Assembly (NCBI RefSeq): GCF_034432235.1
Contig: NZ_DAOUCJ010000061.1
Span: 1-27,160, forward strand
Length of the DNA stretch: 27,160 nucleotides
DNA from: Thermoflexus sp.
GTDB lineage: Bacteria > Chloroflexota > Anaerolineae > Thermoflexales > Thermoflexaceae
Direction: 5' to 3'
Each line of letters opens with the position of its first letter. Position 1 is the stretch's first letter. The notes below the pieces were generated by a model. That model ran no database searches, was not told where the DNA came from, and saw only the letters and a program-made list of their open reading frames with translations. Shown here in pieces: positions 14,978 to 21,834 of this stretch. The position numbers were made by a program, and so were the translations under genes.

Positions 14978-16246
14978 CGATGTCCCCTCTTCCCACGAGG
15001 CCAGGTAGCGCTCCTGCTCCGGGGTGAGCTGGTCGATCCGGATCCCCATGGTCTCCAGCTTCAGCCGGGCCACCGCCTGATCGATCTCCCGGGGCACCGG
15101 ATAGACCTGGCGCTCCAGGGAGCGGCCGTGGCGGACCAGGTATTCCACCGAGAGGGCCTGGTTGGCGAAGGACATGTCCATCACGGCGCTGGGGTGGCCT
15201 TCGGCGGCGGCCAGGTTCACCAGCCGCCCCTCGGCCAGAAGGTAGATCCGGCGCCCGTCCTTCAGGGTGTATTCCTCCACGAACTCCCGCACCCGCCGCG
15301 GCTCCCCGACGCTCATCTCCCGCAGGGCCGGGATGTGGATCTCCACGTTGAAATGCCCGGCGTTGGCCAGGATGGCCCCATCCTTCATCACCTCAAAGTG
15401 TGGACGGTCCAGGATGTGGATATTGCCGGTGGCCGTGATGAAGAGATCCCCTTCCCGCGCCGCCTCCATCATCGGGAGCACCCGGAAGCCGTCCATCGCC
15501 GCCTCCAGAGCTCGCAGGGGATCCACCTCGGTGACGATGACATGAGCGCCCATCCCCCGGGCCCGCATGGCGATCCCCCGGCCGCACCAGCCGTAGCCGG
15601 CCACCACCACCACGCGCCCGGCCAGCAGGATGTTGGTCGCCCGCAGGATGCCATCGATCGTCGACTGGCCGGTGCCATAACGGTTATCGAAGAGGTGCTT
15701 GGTCATGGCGTCGTTGACGGCGATGATGGGGTAAGCGAGCACGCCCTCCCGGGCCATGGCCCGCAGGCGGATCACCCCGGTGGTGGTTTCCTCGGTGCCC
15801 CCCAGGATCTCCGCCATCCATCCCGGGCGCTCCTTGTGCAGCATGCTCACCAGGTCCGCCCCGTCGTCCATGGTGATGTGCGGGCGATGGGCGAGGCACG
15901 ACTGGATGTGGCGATAGTAAGTCTCTGTATCCTCCCCCTTGATGGCGAAAACCGGGACCTCGAAGAAGCGCACCAGGGCAGCGGCCACATCGTCCTGGGT
16001 GCTGAGGGGATTGCTGGCGCACAGGGCCACCTCCGCCCCGCCGGCCTGTAGTGCCCGGACCAGATTGGCGGTCTCCGTGGTGACATGCAGGCACGCGGAG
16101 ATGCGGATCCCCTCGAGGGGGCGCTCGCGCGCAAATCGCTCCCGGATCCGCCGTAGCACGGGCATCTCCCGATCCGCCCACTCGATCCGCCGCATCCCCT
16201 GCTCCGCCAGAGAAAGGTCCTTGACGTCGAAAGGCTTGCCGTTCAT
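14975..16246 (-). CDS. ahcY: adenosylhomocysteinase (S-adenosyl-L-homocysteine hydrolase)
   Basis: This enzyme splits S-adenosylhomocysteine to adenosine and homocysteine with tightly bound NAD, clearing the inhibitor of methyltransferases. From ATG 16246 it has 423 aa, typical of the shorter bacterial/archaeal form that lacks the eukaryote-like insertion. Key residues seen are His54 (CLHVTTET), Asp128/Asp131, Glu153 (GGTEETTTG), Lys183 and Asp187 (DAMTKHLFDN), and the NAD loop GYGWCGRG at 217-224. It ends YLASWEEGTS like its family. ATG 16246 is chosen over ATG 16282 because GGAGGA lies five bases before it and the -10-like box puts transcription start near 16282. It converges on paaI and diverges from trmFO. 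Confidence 0.95.
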   Translation of the reverse strand: MNGKPFDVKDLSLAEQGMRRIEWADREMPVLRRIRERFARERPLEGIRISACLHVTTETANLVRALQAGGAEVALCASNPLSTQDDVAAALVRFFEVPVFAIKGEDTETYYRHIQSCLAHRPHITMDDGADLVSMLHKERPGWMAEILGGTEETTTGVIRLRAMAREGVLAYPIIAVNDAMTKHLFDNRYGTGQSTIDGILRATNILLAGRVVVVAGYGWCGRGIAMRARGMGAHVIVTEVDPLRALEAAMDGFRVLPMMEAAREGDLFITATGNIHILDRPHFEVMKDGAILANAGHFNVEIHIPALREMSVGEPRRVREFVEEYTLKDGRRIYLLAEGRLVNLAAAEGHPSAVMDMSFANQALSVEYLVRHGRSLERQVYPVPREIDQAVARLKLETMGIRIDQLTPEQERYLASWEEGTS

Positions 16247-16288
16247 CCATTCCTCCGCGGGAAAGATTTCAGGAAGACCCATCCCCCT

Positions 16289-16294
16289 ATTGTA
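16289..16294 (-). promoter_or_regulatory. -10 box of the ahcY promoter
   Basis: TACAAT on the minus strand (complement of 16289-16294) matches five of six -10 consensus bases. A TTCCCC 16 bases upstream is at best a weak -35. Transcription would begin near 16282, giving a leader of about 36 bases to ATG 16246. Confidence 0.4.
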
Positions 16295-16395
16295 TCGCTA
16301 TCAATTTGGCGGGGAAGGAACCCTGATTCCCCGATATGGCTTTTCCCCACGGATGCCTATCCAGCTCCTTCCCTCAAACTTTGGGGGCCAGGCCG

Positions 16396-16404
16396 TGATA
16401 TGAT
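16396..16404 (+). promoter_or_regulatory. extended -10 promoter of trmFO
   Basis: TGATATGAT (16396-16404) is a TATGAT hexamer with the upstream TG of an extended -10. No clear -35 hexamer is found 16-18 bases upstream, which extended -10 promoters can do without. Transcription would start near 16411, about 36 bases before the GTG of trmFO, with AGGAGGA in between. Bases 16295-16395, between the two divergent promoters, hold no gene that I can see. Confidence 0.45.
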
Positions 16405-16446
16405 GTAAAGATAGGATGCCGGAGATTCCGAAGAGGAGGATCCGCG

Positions 16447-17790
16447 GTGACGGCGGAGCTTATCGTGATCGGCGGAGGGCTGGCGGGGTCGGAGGCGGCA
16501 TGGCAGGCCGCCCAGCGGGGCATCCGCGTCCGGCTGTATGAGATGCGGCCCTATCGGCTCACGCCCGCCCACACCACCGGATGGCTGGCGGAGATCATCT
16601 GCTCGAACTCCCTGGGCTCGGACGAGCTGGAGAACGCCTCAGGGCTGCTCAAGGCGGAGCTGCGGCGCCTGGGCTCGCTGCTGATGGCCTGCGCCGACCG
16701 CACCGCCGTGCCCGCCGGCAAGGCCCTGGCGGTCGACCGGGAGCTCTTCGCCCGCTGCGTGACGGAGCACATCGAAAGCCACCCCCGGATCACGGTCATC
16801 CGGGAGGAGGTGACTGAGATCCCCGATCGCCCATGCATCATCGCCACCGGGCCGCTGACCTCGGACGCGCTGGCCGCCGCGATCCAGCGCCTGACCGGCC
16901 AGGAGTATCTTTACTTTTACGACGCCATCTCGCCCATCGTGGCCGCCGACTCCATCGATATGACCATCTGCTTCAAGGGCTCCCGATATGGCCGGGGGCA
17001 GGAGCCCGATGGGGATTACATCAACTGCCCGATGACGAAAGAAGAATACGAAGCCTTTGTGGACGCCCTGATCCATGCGGAGACGATCGAATTACGGGAT
17101 TTCGAGCGGGAGGACCCGCGGTTTTTCGAGGCCTGCCTGCCCATCGAGGTGCTGGCGAAGCGGGGGCGCGACGCCCTGGCCTACGGCCCGCTCCGGCCCA
17201 CCGGCCTGATCGACCCCCGCACCGGCCGCCCGCCCTATGCGGTGGTCCAGCTGCGGCGAGACAACCGGGCGGGGACGATGTATAGCATGGTGGGGTTCCA
17301 GACCAACCTCAAGTGGCCGGAGCAGCGGCGGGTGTTCCGCATGATCCCGGGCCTGCAGAACGCGGAGTTCCTCCGCTACGGCCAGATGCACCGGAACACC
17401 TACATCAACGCGCCGGCCCTGCTGGAGCCGACCATGCAGTTCCGGGGGCGACCGGACCTCTTCTTCGCCGGCCAGATCACCGGCGCGGAGGGCTATGTGG
17501 GGAACATCGCCACCGGGCTGGTGGCCGGGGTGAACGCCGCCCGCCTGCTGAAGGGCCAGCCACCGCTGATCTTCCCGATCACCACGATGATCGGGGCCCT
17601 GTGCGACTATCTGGCCCGTGCGGACCCCCGGGACTTCCAGCCCATGAAGGCCAACTTCGGGCTGCTGCCGCCCCTGGAGCGACCGCCCCGGGATAAGCGG
17701 GCGCGGGCCCTCGCCTACGCGCGCCGGGCCCTGGAAGATCTGGAGCGCTTCTGGGCGGAGAGCGGAGAGGACCGCCATATAGAGCGTTGA
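16447..17790 (+). CDS. trmFO: methylenetetrahydrofolate-tRNA (uracil-5-)-methyltransferase TrmFO
   Basis: This folate- and FAD-dependent enzyme makes 5-methyluridine at position 54 of the tRNA T-loop. The protein has 447 aa from a GTG start, with AGGAGGA just upstream. The FAD-binding GGGLAGSEAA (9-18) and family motifs GWLAEIICSNSLGSDELENASGLLK, DMTICFKGSRYG, and YSMVGFQTNLKWPEQ are intact. Cys52 and Cys230 correspond to the two functionally important cysteines of B. subtilis TrmFO (Cys53, Cys226 as recalled). The C-terminal MKANFGLLPPL is also typical. It stands alone on the plus strand, diverging from ahcY, with an extended -10 promoter of its own. Confidence 0.95.
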   Translation: MTAELIVIGGGLAGSEAAWQAAQRGIRVRLYEMRPYRLTPAHTTGWLAEIICSNSLGSDELENASGLLKAELRRLGSLLMACADRTAVPAGKALAVDRELFARCVTEHIESHPRITVIREEVTEIPDRPCIIATGPLTSDALAAAIQRLTGQEYLYFYDAISPIVAADSIDMTICFKGSRYGRGQEPDGDYINCPMTKEEYEAFVDALIHAETIELRDFEREDPRFFEACLPIEVLAKRGRDALAYGPLRPTGLIDPRTGRPPYAVVQLRRDNRAGTMYSMVGFQTNLKWPEQRRVFRMIPGLQNAEFLRYGQMHRNTYINAPALLEPTMQFRGRPDLFFAGQITGAEGYVGNIATGLVAGVNAARLLKGQPPLIFPITTMIGALCDYLARADPRDFQPMKANFGLLPPLERPPRDKRARALAYARRALEDLERFWAESGEDRHIER

Positions 17791-17834
17791 TCCCCTTCGC
17801 CGGGGAAGCTCCGGAGGCCCACCCTGGAGGGAAG

Positions 17835-17856
17835 AAAAACGCCCGGAGAGACGGGC
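17835..17856 (-). terminator. intrinsic terminator for the minus-strand membrane gene
   Basis: On the minus strand GCCCG-TCTCTC-CGGGC (17856 to 17841) forms a five-bp GC stem with a six-base loop, followed after one base by TTTTT (17839-17835). It lies about 31 bases beyond the stop of the membrane protein gene ending at 17888 and is correctly oriented for it. Confidence 0.65.
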
Positions 17857-17887
17857 CGGAACCGAGGGTGCCCTCCCCGGCCCCCGC

Positions 17888-18331
17888 TCACCGATGGCTC
17901 CCCCGCCGGGTCCATGCCAGCCCCAACGCCAACACGGCCGGCGTCAGGAAGAAAGCCAGCACCGGCAACGTCTCCCGCGGGTTTGTTCGCAACTCGCCCA
18001 ACAACCCTATGGGCCCTTCGTCCGGCACAATAACCCGGAACCCTGCGAAAGCGACCAGCCAGGCGAACGCGATGCCGATGAACCCGTACGGCGCGAAGGC
18101 CACTCTCTGCCTCCGCAGAAGCCCCCACGCCAGCAGCATTGGGAACACAACCACCGGCCAGAAGGGCAGCAGAACCACGAAGCCTATACCCGCAAGGGGG
18201 CTGGGGGACTGACGGACCTCCCAAGAAATAGAGATCGTGAGCCCGGCCAGGAAAACCGAATCCATGAGCGCCGCTATCAGGATCCATCCCCCAGCACCGG
18301 GCGGACCCGATGGCCGGTCCAGAGGGCCCAT
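17888..18331 (-). CDS. small membrane protein, function unknown
   Basis: I do not recognise this protein. It is strongly hydrophobic, with about four predicted membrane segments: around ALMDSVFLAGLTISI, GFVVLLPFWPVVVFPMLLAWGLL, YGFIGIAFAWLVAFAGF, and LPVLAFFLTPAVLALGLAW. It ends in a basic RRGSHR tail, and an intrinsic terminator follows. The start is uncertain: ATG 18331 (147 aa) overlaps the preceding gene and has no ribosome site. ATG 18265 (125 aa) begins 11 bases after the preceding stop but cuts into the first hydrophobic segment. It is downstream of a truncated ABC ATPase and a two-helix membrane protein on the same strand, so it may be the leftover membrane part of a small ABC exporter; this is inference. 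Confidence 0.6.
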   Translation of the reverse strand: MGPLDRPSGPPGAGGWILIAALMDSVFLAGLTISISWEVRQSPSPLAGIGFVVLLPFWPVVVFPMLLAWGLLRRQRVAFAPYGFIGIAFAWLVAFAGFRVIVPDEGPIGLLGELRTNPRETLPVLAFFLTPAVLALGLAWTRRGSHR

Positions 18332-18496
18332 GCGATCGCGAAGAAAACGGCGACCAGGGGCAGGCCGATGGGGAAGTTGATCCAGGGCGCCTCATCGCCC
18401 TGGGCACGGCGGCCCAGGGCGAAGCCGATGGTGAGAAGCAACAGAACCAGGCCCAGCAGGAACAGCAGGCCTCCCCCTACCCTTCGTCCGAATCAT
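18277..18496 (-). pseudogene. two-helix small membrane protein with a one-base frameshift after the start
   Basis: AAGGAGG sits six bases before ATG 18496, an ideal start, but that frame gives no sensible protein. One base later the other frame encodes a clean membrane protein. If one G in the run after the fifth codon is dropped, the reading becomes MIRTKVGGGLLFLLGL and onwards, 72 aa with two helices (about 8-27 and 43-60), ending at the TGA at 18277. The span is 220 bases, exactly one more than 73 codons. This is either a real frameshift, a base error in the G run, or slippage. It is followed 11 bases later by ATG 18265 of the next membrane gene. Confidence 0.6.
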
Positions 18497-18577
18497 GCTG
18501 GCCCTCCTTCCCTCACAACGCAGCGCCGCCGATCGTCGTGAAATCGGGGCGGAAGCCCTCACCCTCAACCGCAGCCT

Positions 18578-18769
18578 TCAAAGGCCGCCTTTATCGGCGC
18601 CGCCGGGGTCTGGAGAGCGAAAATGCAAGGAGGTGGTTTTCCCCGATCCGTTCGGCCCCAGCAGCCCCACGACCTCCCCTCGCTTCACCTCCAGCGAGAG
18701 ATCTTCCACCACCCGCATGCGACCGAACCCCTTGCAGAACCCCTCCGCCCGCAGCACCGTTTCCCTCAT
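18578..18769 (-). pseudogene. ABC transporter ATPase, truncated just after Walker A
   Basis: The 63-aa frame begins with a good ribosome site (GGGAGGG) and a normal ABC ATPase start (RAEGFCKGFGRMRVVEDLSLEVKRGEVVGLLGPN), with Walker A GPNGSGKT at 38-45. After that the family sequence stops: SLHFRSPDPGG leads to a stop within 20 residues. The Q-loop, signature and Walker B regions are gone. A short stretch in another frame just downstream (ending in a TGA before the next gene's ribosome site) could be the residual C-terminus, suggesting an internal deletion of roughly 150 or more codons. It cannot be a working ATPase. Confidence 0.75.
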
Positions 18770-18785
18770 CGCGCCCTCCCTTCCC

Positions 18786-18968
18786 TCAGACAGCTCCCCC
18801 CAAATCGGCATCCCCGGAGATCGTCAGGGGTTCCGCCCAGCGTTTCAGCCGCTTCCCGCTCCCGATCCAGATCCCGATCCGCGCCGCCAGCCCCAGGGCC
18901 GCCTCATTAGGCGGGATCCAGAGCCGCCGGCAGACGGAGGGGATGCGCCAGGACCGATCGGATCGGGA
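18786..18968 (-). pseudogene. possible gene remnant upstream of the ABC ATPase
   Basis: A 60-codon frame without a usable start codon ends in a TGA 16 bases before the ATPase ATG. It reads plausibly as a protein tail (PNEAALGLAARIGIW, then KRLKRWAEPLTISG). It overlaps, in another frame, the end of the preceding membrane gene. It may be the severed C-terminal part of a gene that once preceded the ATPase, or chance coding in GC-rich DNA. I do not recognise it. Confidence 0.25.
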
Positions 18969-19137
18969 TCACGAGGAAGGGCGCGAAGAACAACCCAGCG
19001 AAATCGCTCAGCTTCCCGGTCCAGAAGGAGGGGAAGTGGGCGATGAGGAGGTGATCATTCAGCAACCGCACAAGGACGCTCAGCAGGACGGCCGGATGTC
19101 CAAAGGCGCGCTCGCTGATCCGGAGGCTCTCTCTCAT
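18907..19137 (-). pseudogene. truncated integral membrane protein of the LSDFAG type
   Basis: The frame from ATG 19137 (GGGAGGA six bases upstream) encodes 76 aa. Its core, HPAVLLSVLVRLLNDHLLIAHF followed by PSFWTGKLSDFAGLFFAPFLVI, matches my memory of a family of uncharacterised bacterial membrane proteins with an N-D-H...TGKLSDFAGLF motif, which are normally much longer with several more helices. Here the protein ends soon after the second hydrophobic stretch, so it is probably truncated by deletion or frameshift. It could still be made as a two-helix protein. Function is unknown. Confidence 0.5.
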
Positions 19138-19183
19138 CGCGCGTCCTCCCACCCCCCACGCGGGCGAACCCGCCGGCTCCCCC

Positions 19184-20090
19184 CTACCCCCCCAGGACCC
19201 GACGCACCTCCCTTCGCAGGCGCTCCTGGTCCTCCGGGGAGAGCGAAGGGGAGTCGGGGGTAAACGAAGGCAGCTCGATCACCGTAATGTTCCACGCCCC
19301 GGCCAGCTCCCGCAGGTTCTCCAGCGTTTCATCCCAGCGCTGGTTGACCGTCAGGATCTTCGCGGTGTAGGTCCCCAGGTTCTCCCGCCCGCAGGCCGCG
19401 TTCAACTGGTCCAGGCCCTCTTTCTTCTTCGCTTTCTCGCCCGTCTTCGCCTGGATCACGCCCACCTGGTTCCCCAGCCGCACCACCAGGTCCAGCTCCA
19501 GCGCGCCGCCGAGGATCACGCCCTGCTTCACCTCATCCACGCACCCCTGCAACGCATCCCGGATCGCGGCCTCGAACCGGGCTCCCAGATCCTCCTTCGG
19601 CCGCATTTGCTCCGGATCGCGCCCCACATGGGCCCGGATGTAGTCATTGATCGTCAGCAACGCGGGCAGCACCTCATCCCGGGCCTTTCGGTAGCCGTGA
19701 TCCCCGAACTCATACCGGTAGAGGATGGACCGTCTTCCCTCGCTCTGGAGATACACAAAGGGCGCGCGCCGGCTCTCCGCGATCCGATAGGCGGCCAGGA
19801 CCATTGTTTTTGTGCCGCCGGTGAGGTTGAACACCAGCTCGGAATCGGCCCATCCTTCCTCCCGGATCCGCTGTTCCAGATCCCCCGCGATCCGCTCGAT
19901 GTCGTAGGGATCGGTGGGGAGCATGGTCACAGGGATGCGGTCCCTTTCCTTTACCAGCCCCTCCAGGCGCTCGGCGATCGTCCGGGTTCGATCCGTATAC
20001 TACGAAAACCGCCCGCGCGGGCTTCAGATAGCGGAGGGGAAGCAGGTTCGGGATGGGTTGCTCGCCGATCAGGGAGATCATCACGGCCAT
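19184..20090 (-). pseudogene. CARF-domain nuclease, Card1/Can2-like (DUF1887), with a one-base frameshift
   Basis: Card1/Can2 proteins are CRISPR ancillary nucleases switched on by cyclic oligoadenylate. The N-terminus from ATG 20090 reads MAVMISLIGEQPIPNLLPLR, a typical CARF start. The frame then breaks near 19993-20003, and the rest continues one base out of phase (DRTRTIAERLEGLVKERD onwards). The longer downstream frame holds the CARF ligand loop FNLTGGTKTM and a PD-(D/E)xK nuclease core: GARFEAAIRDAL, then ELDLVVRLGN and VIQAKTGEK, corresponding to Glu145, Asp147 and Lys162 of the frame opening at ATG 19930. Dropping one base gives 301 aa, slightly shorter than the roughly 370 aa of known Card1. 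Both active centres look intact, so the break may be recent, or a base error. No cas genes or repeats are nearby. Confidence 0.75.
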
Positions 20091-20157
20091 GGCAACTTCC
20101 TGCATTCACAGGATCCGGGGTCCAGGGGAAGCCCTAGCGGGCCGGCGATCGGGGGCC

Positions 20158-21711
20158 TCAACGGGTCACCAGAGGCAGGAACACGCACCCCGTGGTCTCT
20201 CGAAAACGGCCCGCGAACCCGGCGGCCAGATCCAGAACCCCATATCCATTGTATTTCATCGGCCCATAGCGCATGAAAGCGAACAGCCGGAGGCCCCGGG
20301 CGCGCATCTCCTGCAGCCAGGAGGGATCCAGCATCCGCAGCAGGTCCTCCCGCATGACGTCGAGCCGTTCGGCATACGGCCACCCCGGGTTATAATGGGC
20401 CAGCCCGATGGGCTTCCCGTAAGGGGCGAAGAGCTCCCCGTTCATCCGGATCTGATCGGGGTTCCCCAGCCCGCCGTTCTCCGCGGCCCGGCGGCCGATC
20501 ATGCTCTGGAAGAAGATCCAGTCCGACTCCCGGATCAGGGGCTCGAACAGGCGGACGAAGCTCCGTCCGGCCTTCTCCTCCGGGGTGTTCTCATCGAAGG
20601 TCGCCAGCCAGCCCCCGAACCCGATCCCCACCTGAGCCCGGGGGGCCCGCGCCCGGATGGCCGCCATCGCCTCCCGCAGGCGCGGGATCAGCTGGTCGTA
20701 GTATTCCCGGGTGACCGCGTTGTAACGATCCGAATAGTGGAGAGGATCGGCGCACGTGCGGTCGTAGCGGCATGCCGGATACGTGGAGAACTCGGTGGCC
20801 AGGACGAAGTAGACGGTCCGGGGGTAATCGGCGAGCATCGCCGACAGCTCCGCCACATCCTGGACGAAGGCTTCGGAGATATGGTAATCCCCGAAGGTGG
20901 GCGGCCCGTAAGCGGGGTTCTGCCCGTCGTAGTTTTCCCAGGTGATGATCATCAGCTCGTAGCCCCGCGCCCCCCACTCCGCGAAGCGCCCCCGCGCCGC
21001 CCAGTCCCGGAAATAGGAGAGATCCCCGTGAACCCGCCCCGTGGCCGGATCGCGGTAGCCGTTCAGCCAGGCGACCGCGACGTCCGGCCGCAGGGCTTCC
21101 CGGACCGGCGGGGCCTCGGGGTCGTAGCCATCGAGCAGGCGCTCCGGATCCTCGCCCAGGCCGATGCGGTAGGGGCTGGGGCAGGTGGAAAGGACCTCCG
21201 CCGATGCAGCCGGCCGTTTCGCTGAGGAGGGGATCCTCGGACCTAACCCTCCGACCCCCTTCCCGACAAGGGAAGGGGGAACGAATTCTCCCCTCCCCGA
21301 AGCGGGGAGGGGTTGGGGGAGGGGTCCCCTCTGGACGAGATCGCCGTCGGCCTCGGCGTAGAAGGAGCCCCAGTGGGGGTTGACGCCGTGGATGCAGGAG
21401 GGGGGAAGCTCGTGGCGGACAGGATCATCGGCCTCCACCTCACCGATGGAGAGGTAAGCGATGGCGCGGACCCCGGCGGCGGCCAGGGCTTCGAGGTCGG
21501 AGGGGGAGAGGACCGGCTGGACGCTCGCCAGATCGACCTGGAGGAGGCGGGGGAGGGGTGGATGAGGCGAGTAATCCACCAGAAAACGGCGGATCGGCCG
21601 GGGGGTGGATGTGGAGGGGAGAGCGGAGGGGAAGGCCGCACAGCCCAGGGCGACGAGGGCGAGCCCGAAAACCCAGCGTCCAGAGCTCACACTCTCCATC
21701 TTACTTATCAT
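20158..21711 (-). CDS. predicted lipoprotein with glycosidase-like TIM-barrel sequence and in-frame repeat insert
   Basis: From ATG 21711 (AAGGAGG six bases upstream) this is 517 aa. The start has a signal segment ending at Ala-Leu-Gly-Cys24, so it is probably lipid-anchored outside the cell. The first third (FLVDYSPHPPLPRLLQVDL, then GVRAIAYLSIGEVEA) resembles the GH114/TM1410 polysaccharide-hydrolase family. The rest (YELMIITWENYDGQNPAYG, YFVLATEFSTYP, AQVGIGFGGWLATF) has barrel-like strands with acidic residues, but I cannot name catalytic residues. Residues about 128-159 (GPLPQPLPASGRGEF, then VPPSLVGKGVGGLG) are a translated palindromic DNA repeat, not family sequence. The gene lies between the LppX-like gene and the CARF-nuclease gene on the same strand. 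The sugar substrate is unknown. Confidence 0.7.
   Translation of the reverse strand: MISKMESVSSGRWVFGLALVALGCAAFPSALPSTSTPRPIRRFLVDYSPHPPLPRLLQVDLASVQPVLSPSDLEALAAAGVRAIAYLSIGEVEADDPVRHELPPSCIHGVNPHWGSFYAEADGDLVQRGPLPQPLPASGRGEFVPPSLVGKGVGGLGPRIPSSAKRPAASAEVLSTCPSPYRIGLGEDPERLLDGYDPEAPPVREALRPDVAVAWLNGYRDPATGRVHGDLSYFRDWAARGRFAEWGARGYELMIITWENYDGQNPAYGPPTFGDYHISEAFVQDVAELSAMLADYPRTVYFVLATEFSTYPACRYDRTCADPLHYSDRYNAVTREYYDQLIPRLREAMAAIRARAPRAQVGIGFGGWLATFDENTPEEKAGRSFVRLFEPLIRESDWIFFQSMIGRRAAENGGLGNPDQIRMNGELFAPYGKPIGLAHYNPGWPYAERLDVMREDLLRMLDPSWLQEMRARGLRLFAFMRYGPMKYNGYGVLDLAAGFAGRFRETTGCVFLPLVTR
21242..21328. repeat. palindromic interspersed repeat inserted in frame in a lipoprotein gene
   Basis: Two perfect hairpins stand side by side. 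CCCCCTTCCC (21255-21264) pairs with GGGAAGGGGG (21270-21279) around GACAA. CCCCTCCCC (21290-21298) pairs with GGGGAGGGG (21304-21312) around GAAGC. The flanks (ACCCTCC near 21246, GGGGGAGGGGT near 21315-21325) make an outer, imperfect pair. C/T-rich palindromes of this type are widely dispersed between genes in many GC-rich bacteria. Here it lies inside the reading frame and adds about 32 codons without a stop. Confidence 0.8.
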
Positions 21712-21749
21712 AAGGCACCTCCTTATCATAGGGCACCTCATAGGGCACT
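21704..21749. repeat. short tandem repeat carrying the start region of the lipoprotein gene
   Basis: An imperfect unit of 17-18 bases is repeated about 2.6 times: CTTATCATAAGGCACCT, then CCTTATCATAGGGCACCT, then CATAGGGCACTGG. On the minus strand each copy contains a TGCCTTATG or TGCCCTATG, so each can offer an in-frame ATG. The copy at 21711 also has AAGGAGG six bases upstream. Changes in copy number would change the number of possible starts. Confidence 0.55.
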
Positions 21750-21834
21750 GGAATCGCGCAGCGGGAAGCGGGCTCCGGGGATCCATCCGGCGGCCTTGCG
21801 GAGGCAGGCGCCCTCTTCGCGGACGCCTCCCCCG

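Noticed and set aside
14513..16051. A 512-codon plus-strand frame running from paaI across the repeat into ahcY antisense
   Set aside because: It crosses out of frame over paaI and opposite ahcY, both secure genes, and has no protein-like pattern.
17715..18407. A 230-codon minus-strand frame over the small membrane gene
   Set aside because: It overlaps trmFO and the membrane gene in another frame. The 17888-18331 frame has clear hydrophobic segments and a terminator just beyond its stop, which this one does not use.
19150..20160. A CRISPR array near the CARF nuclease
   Set aside because: No regularly spaced direct repeats of 25-40 bases are visible anywhere in the window; only short palindromic and tandem repeats are present.
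19607..21225. Plus-strand frames opposite the CARF nuclease and lipoprotein genes
   Set aside because: They have antisense shadow composition, no ribosome sites, and conflict with genes showing family motifs.
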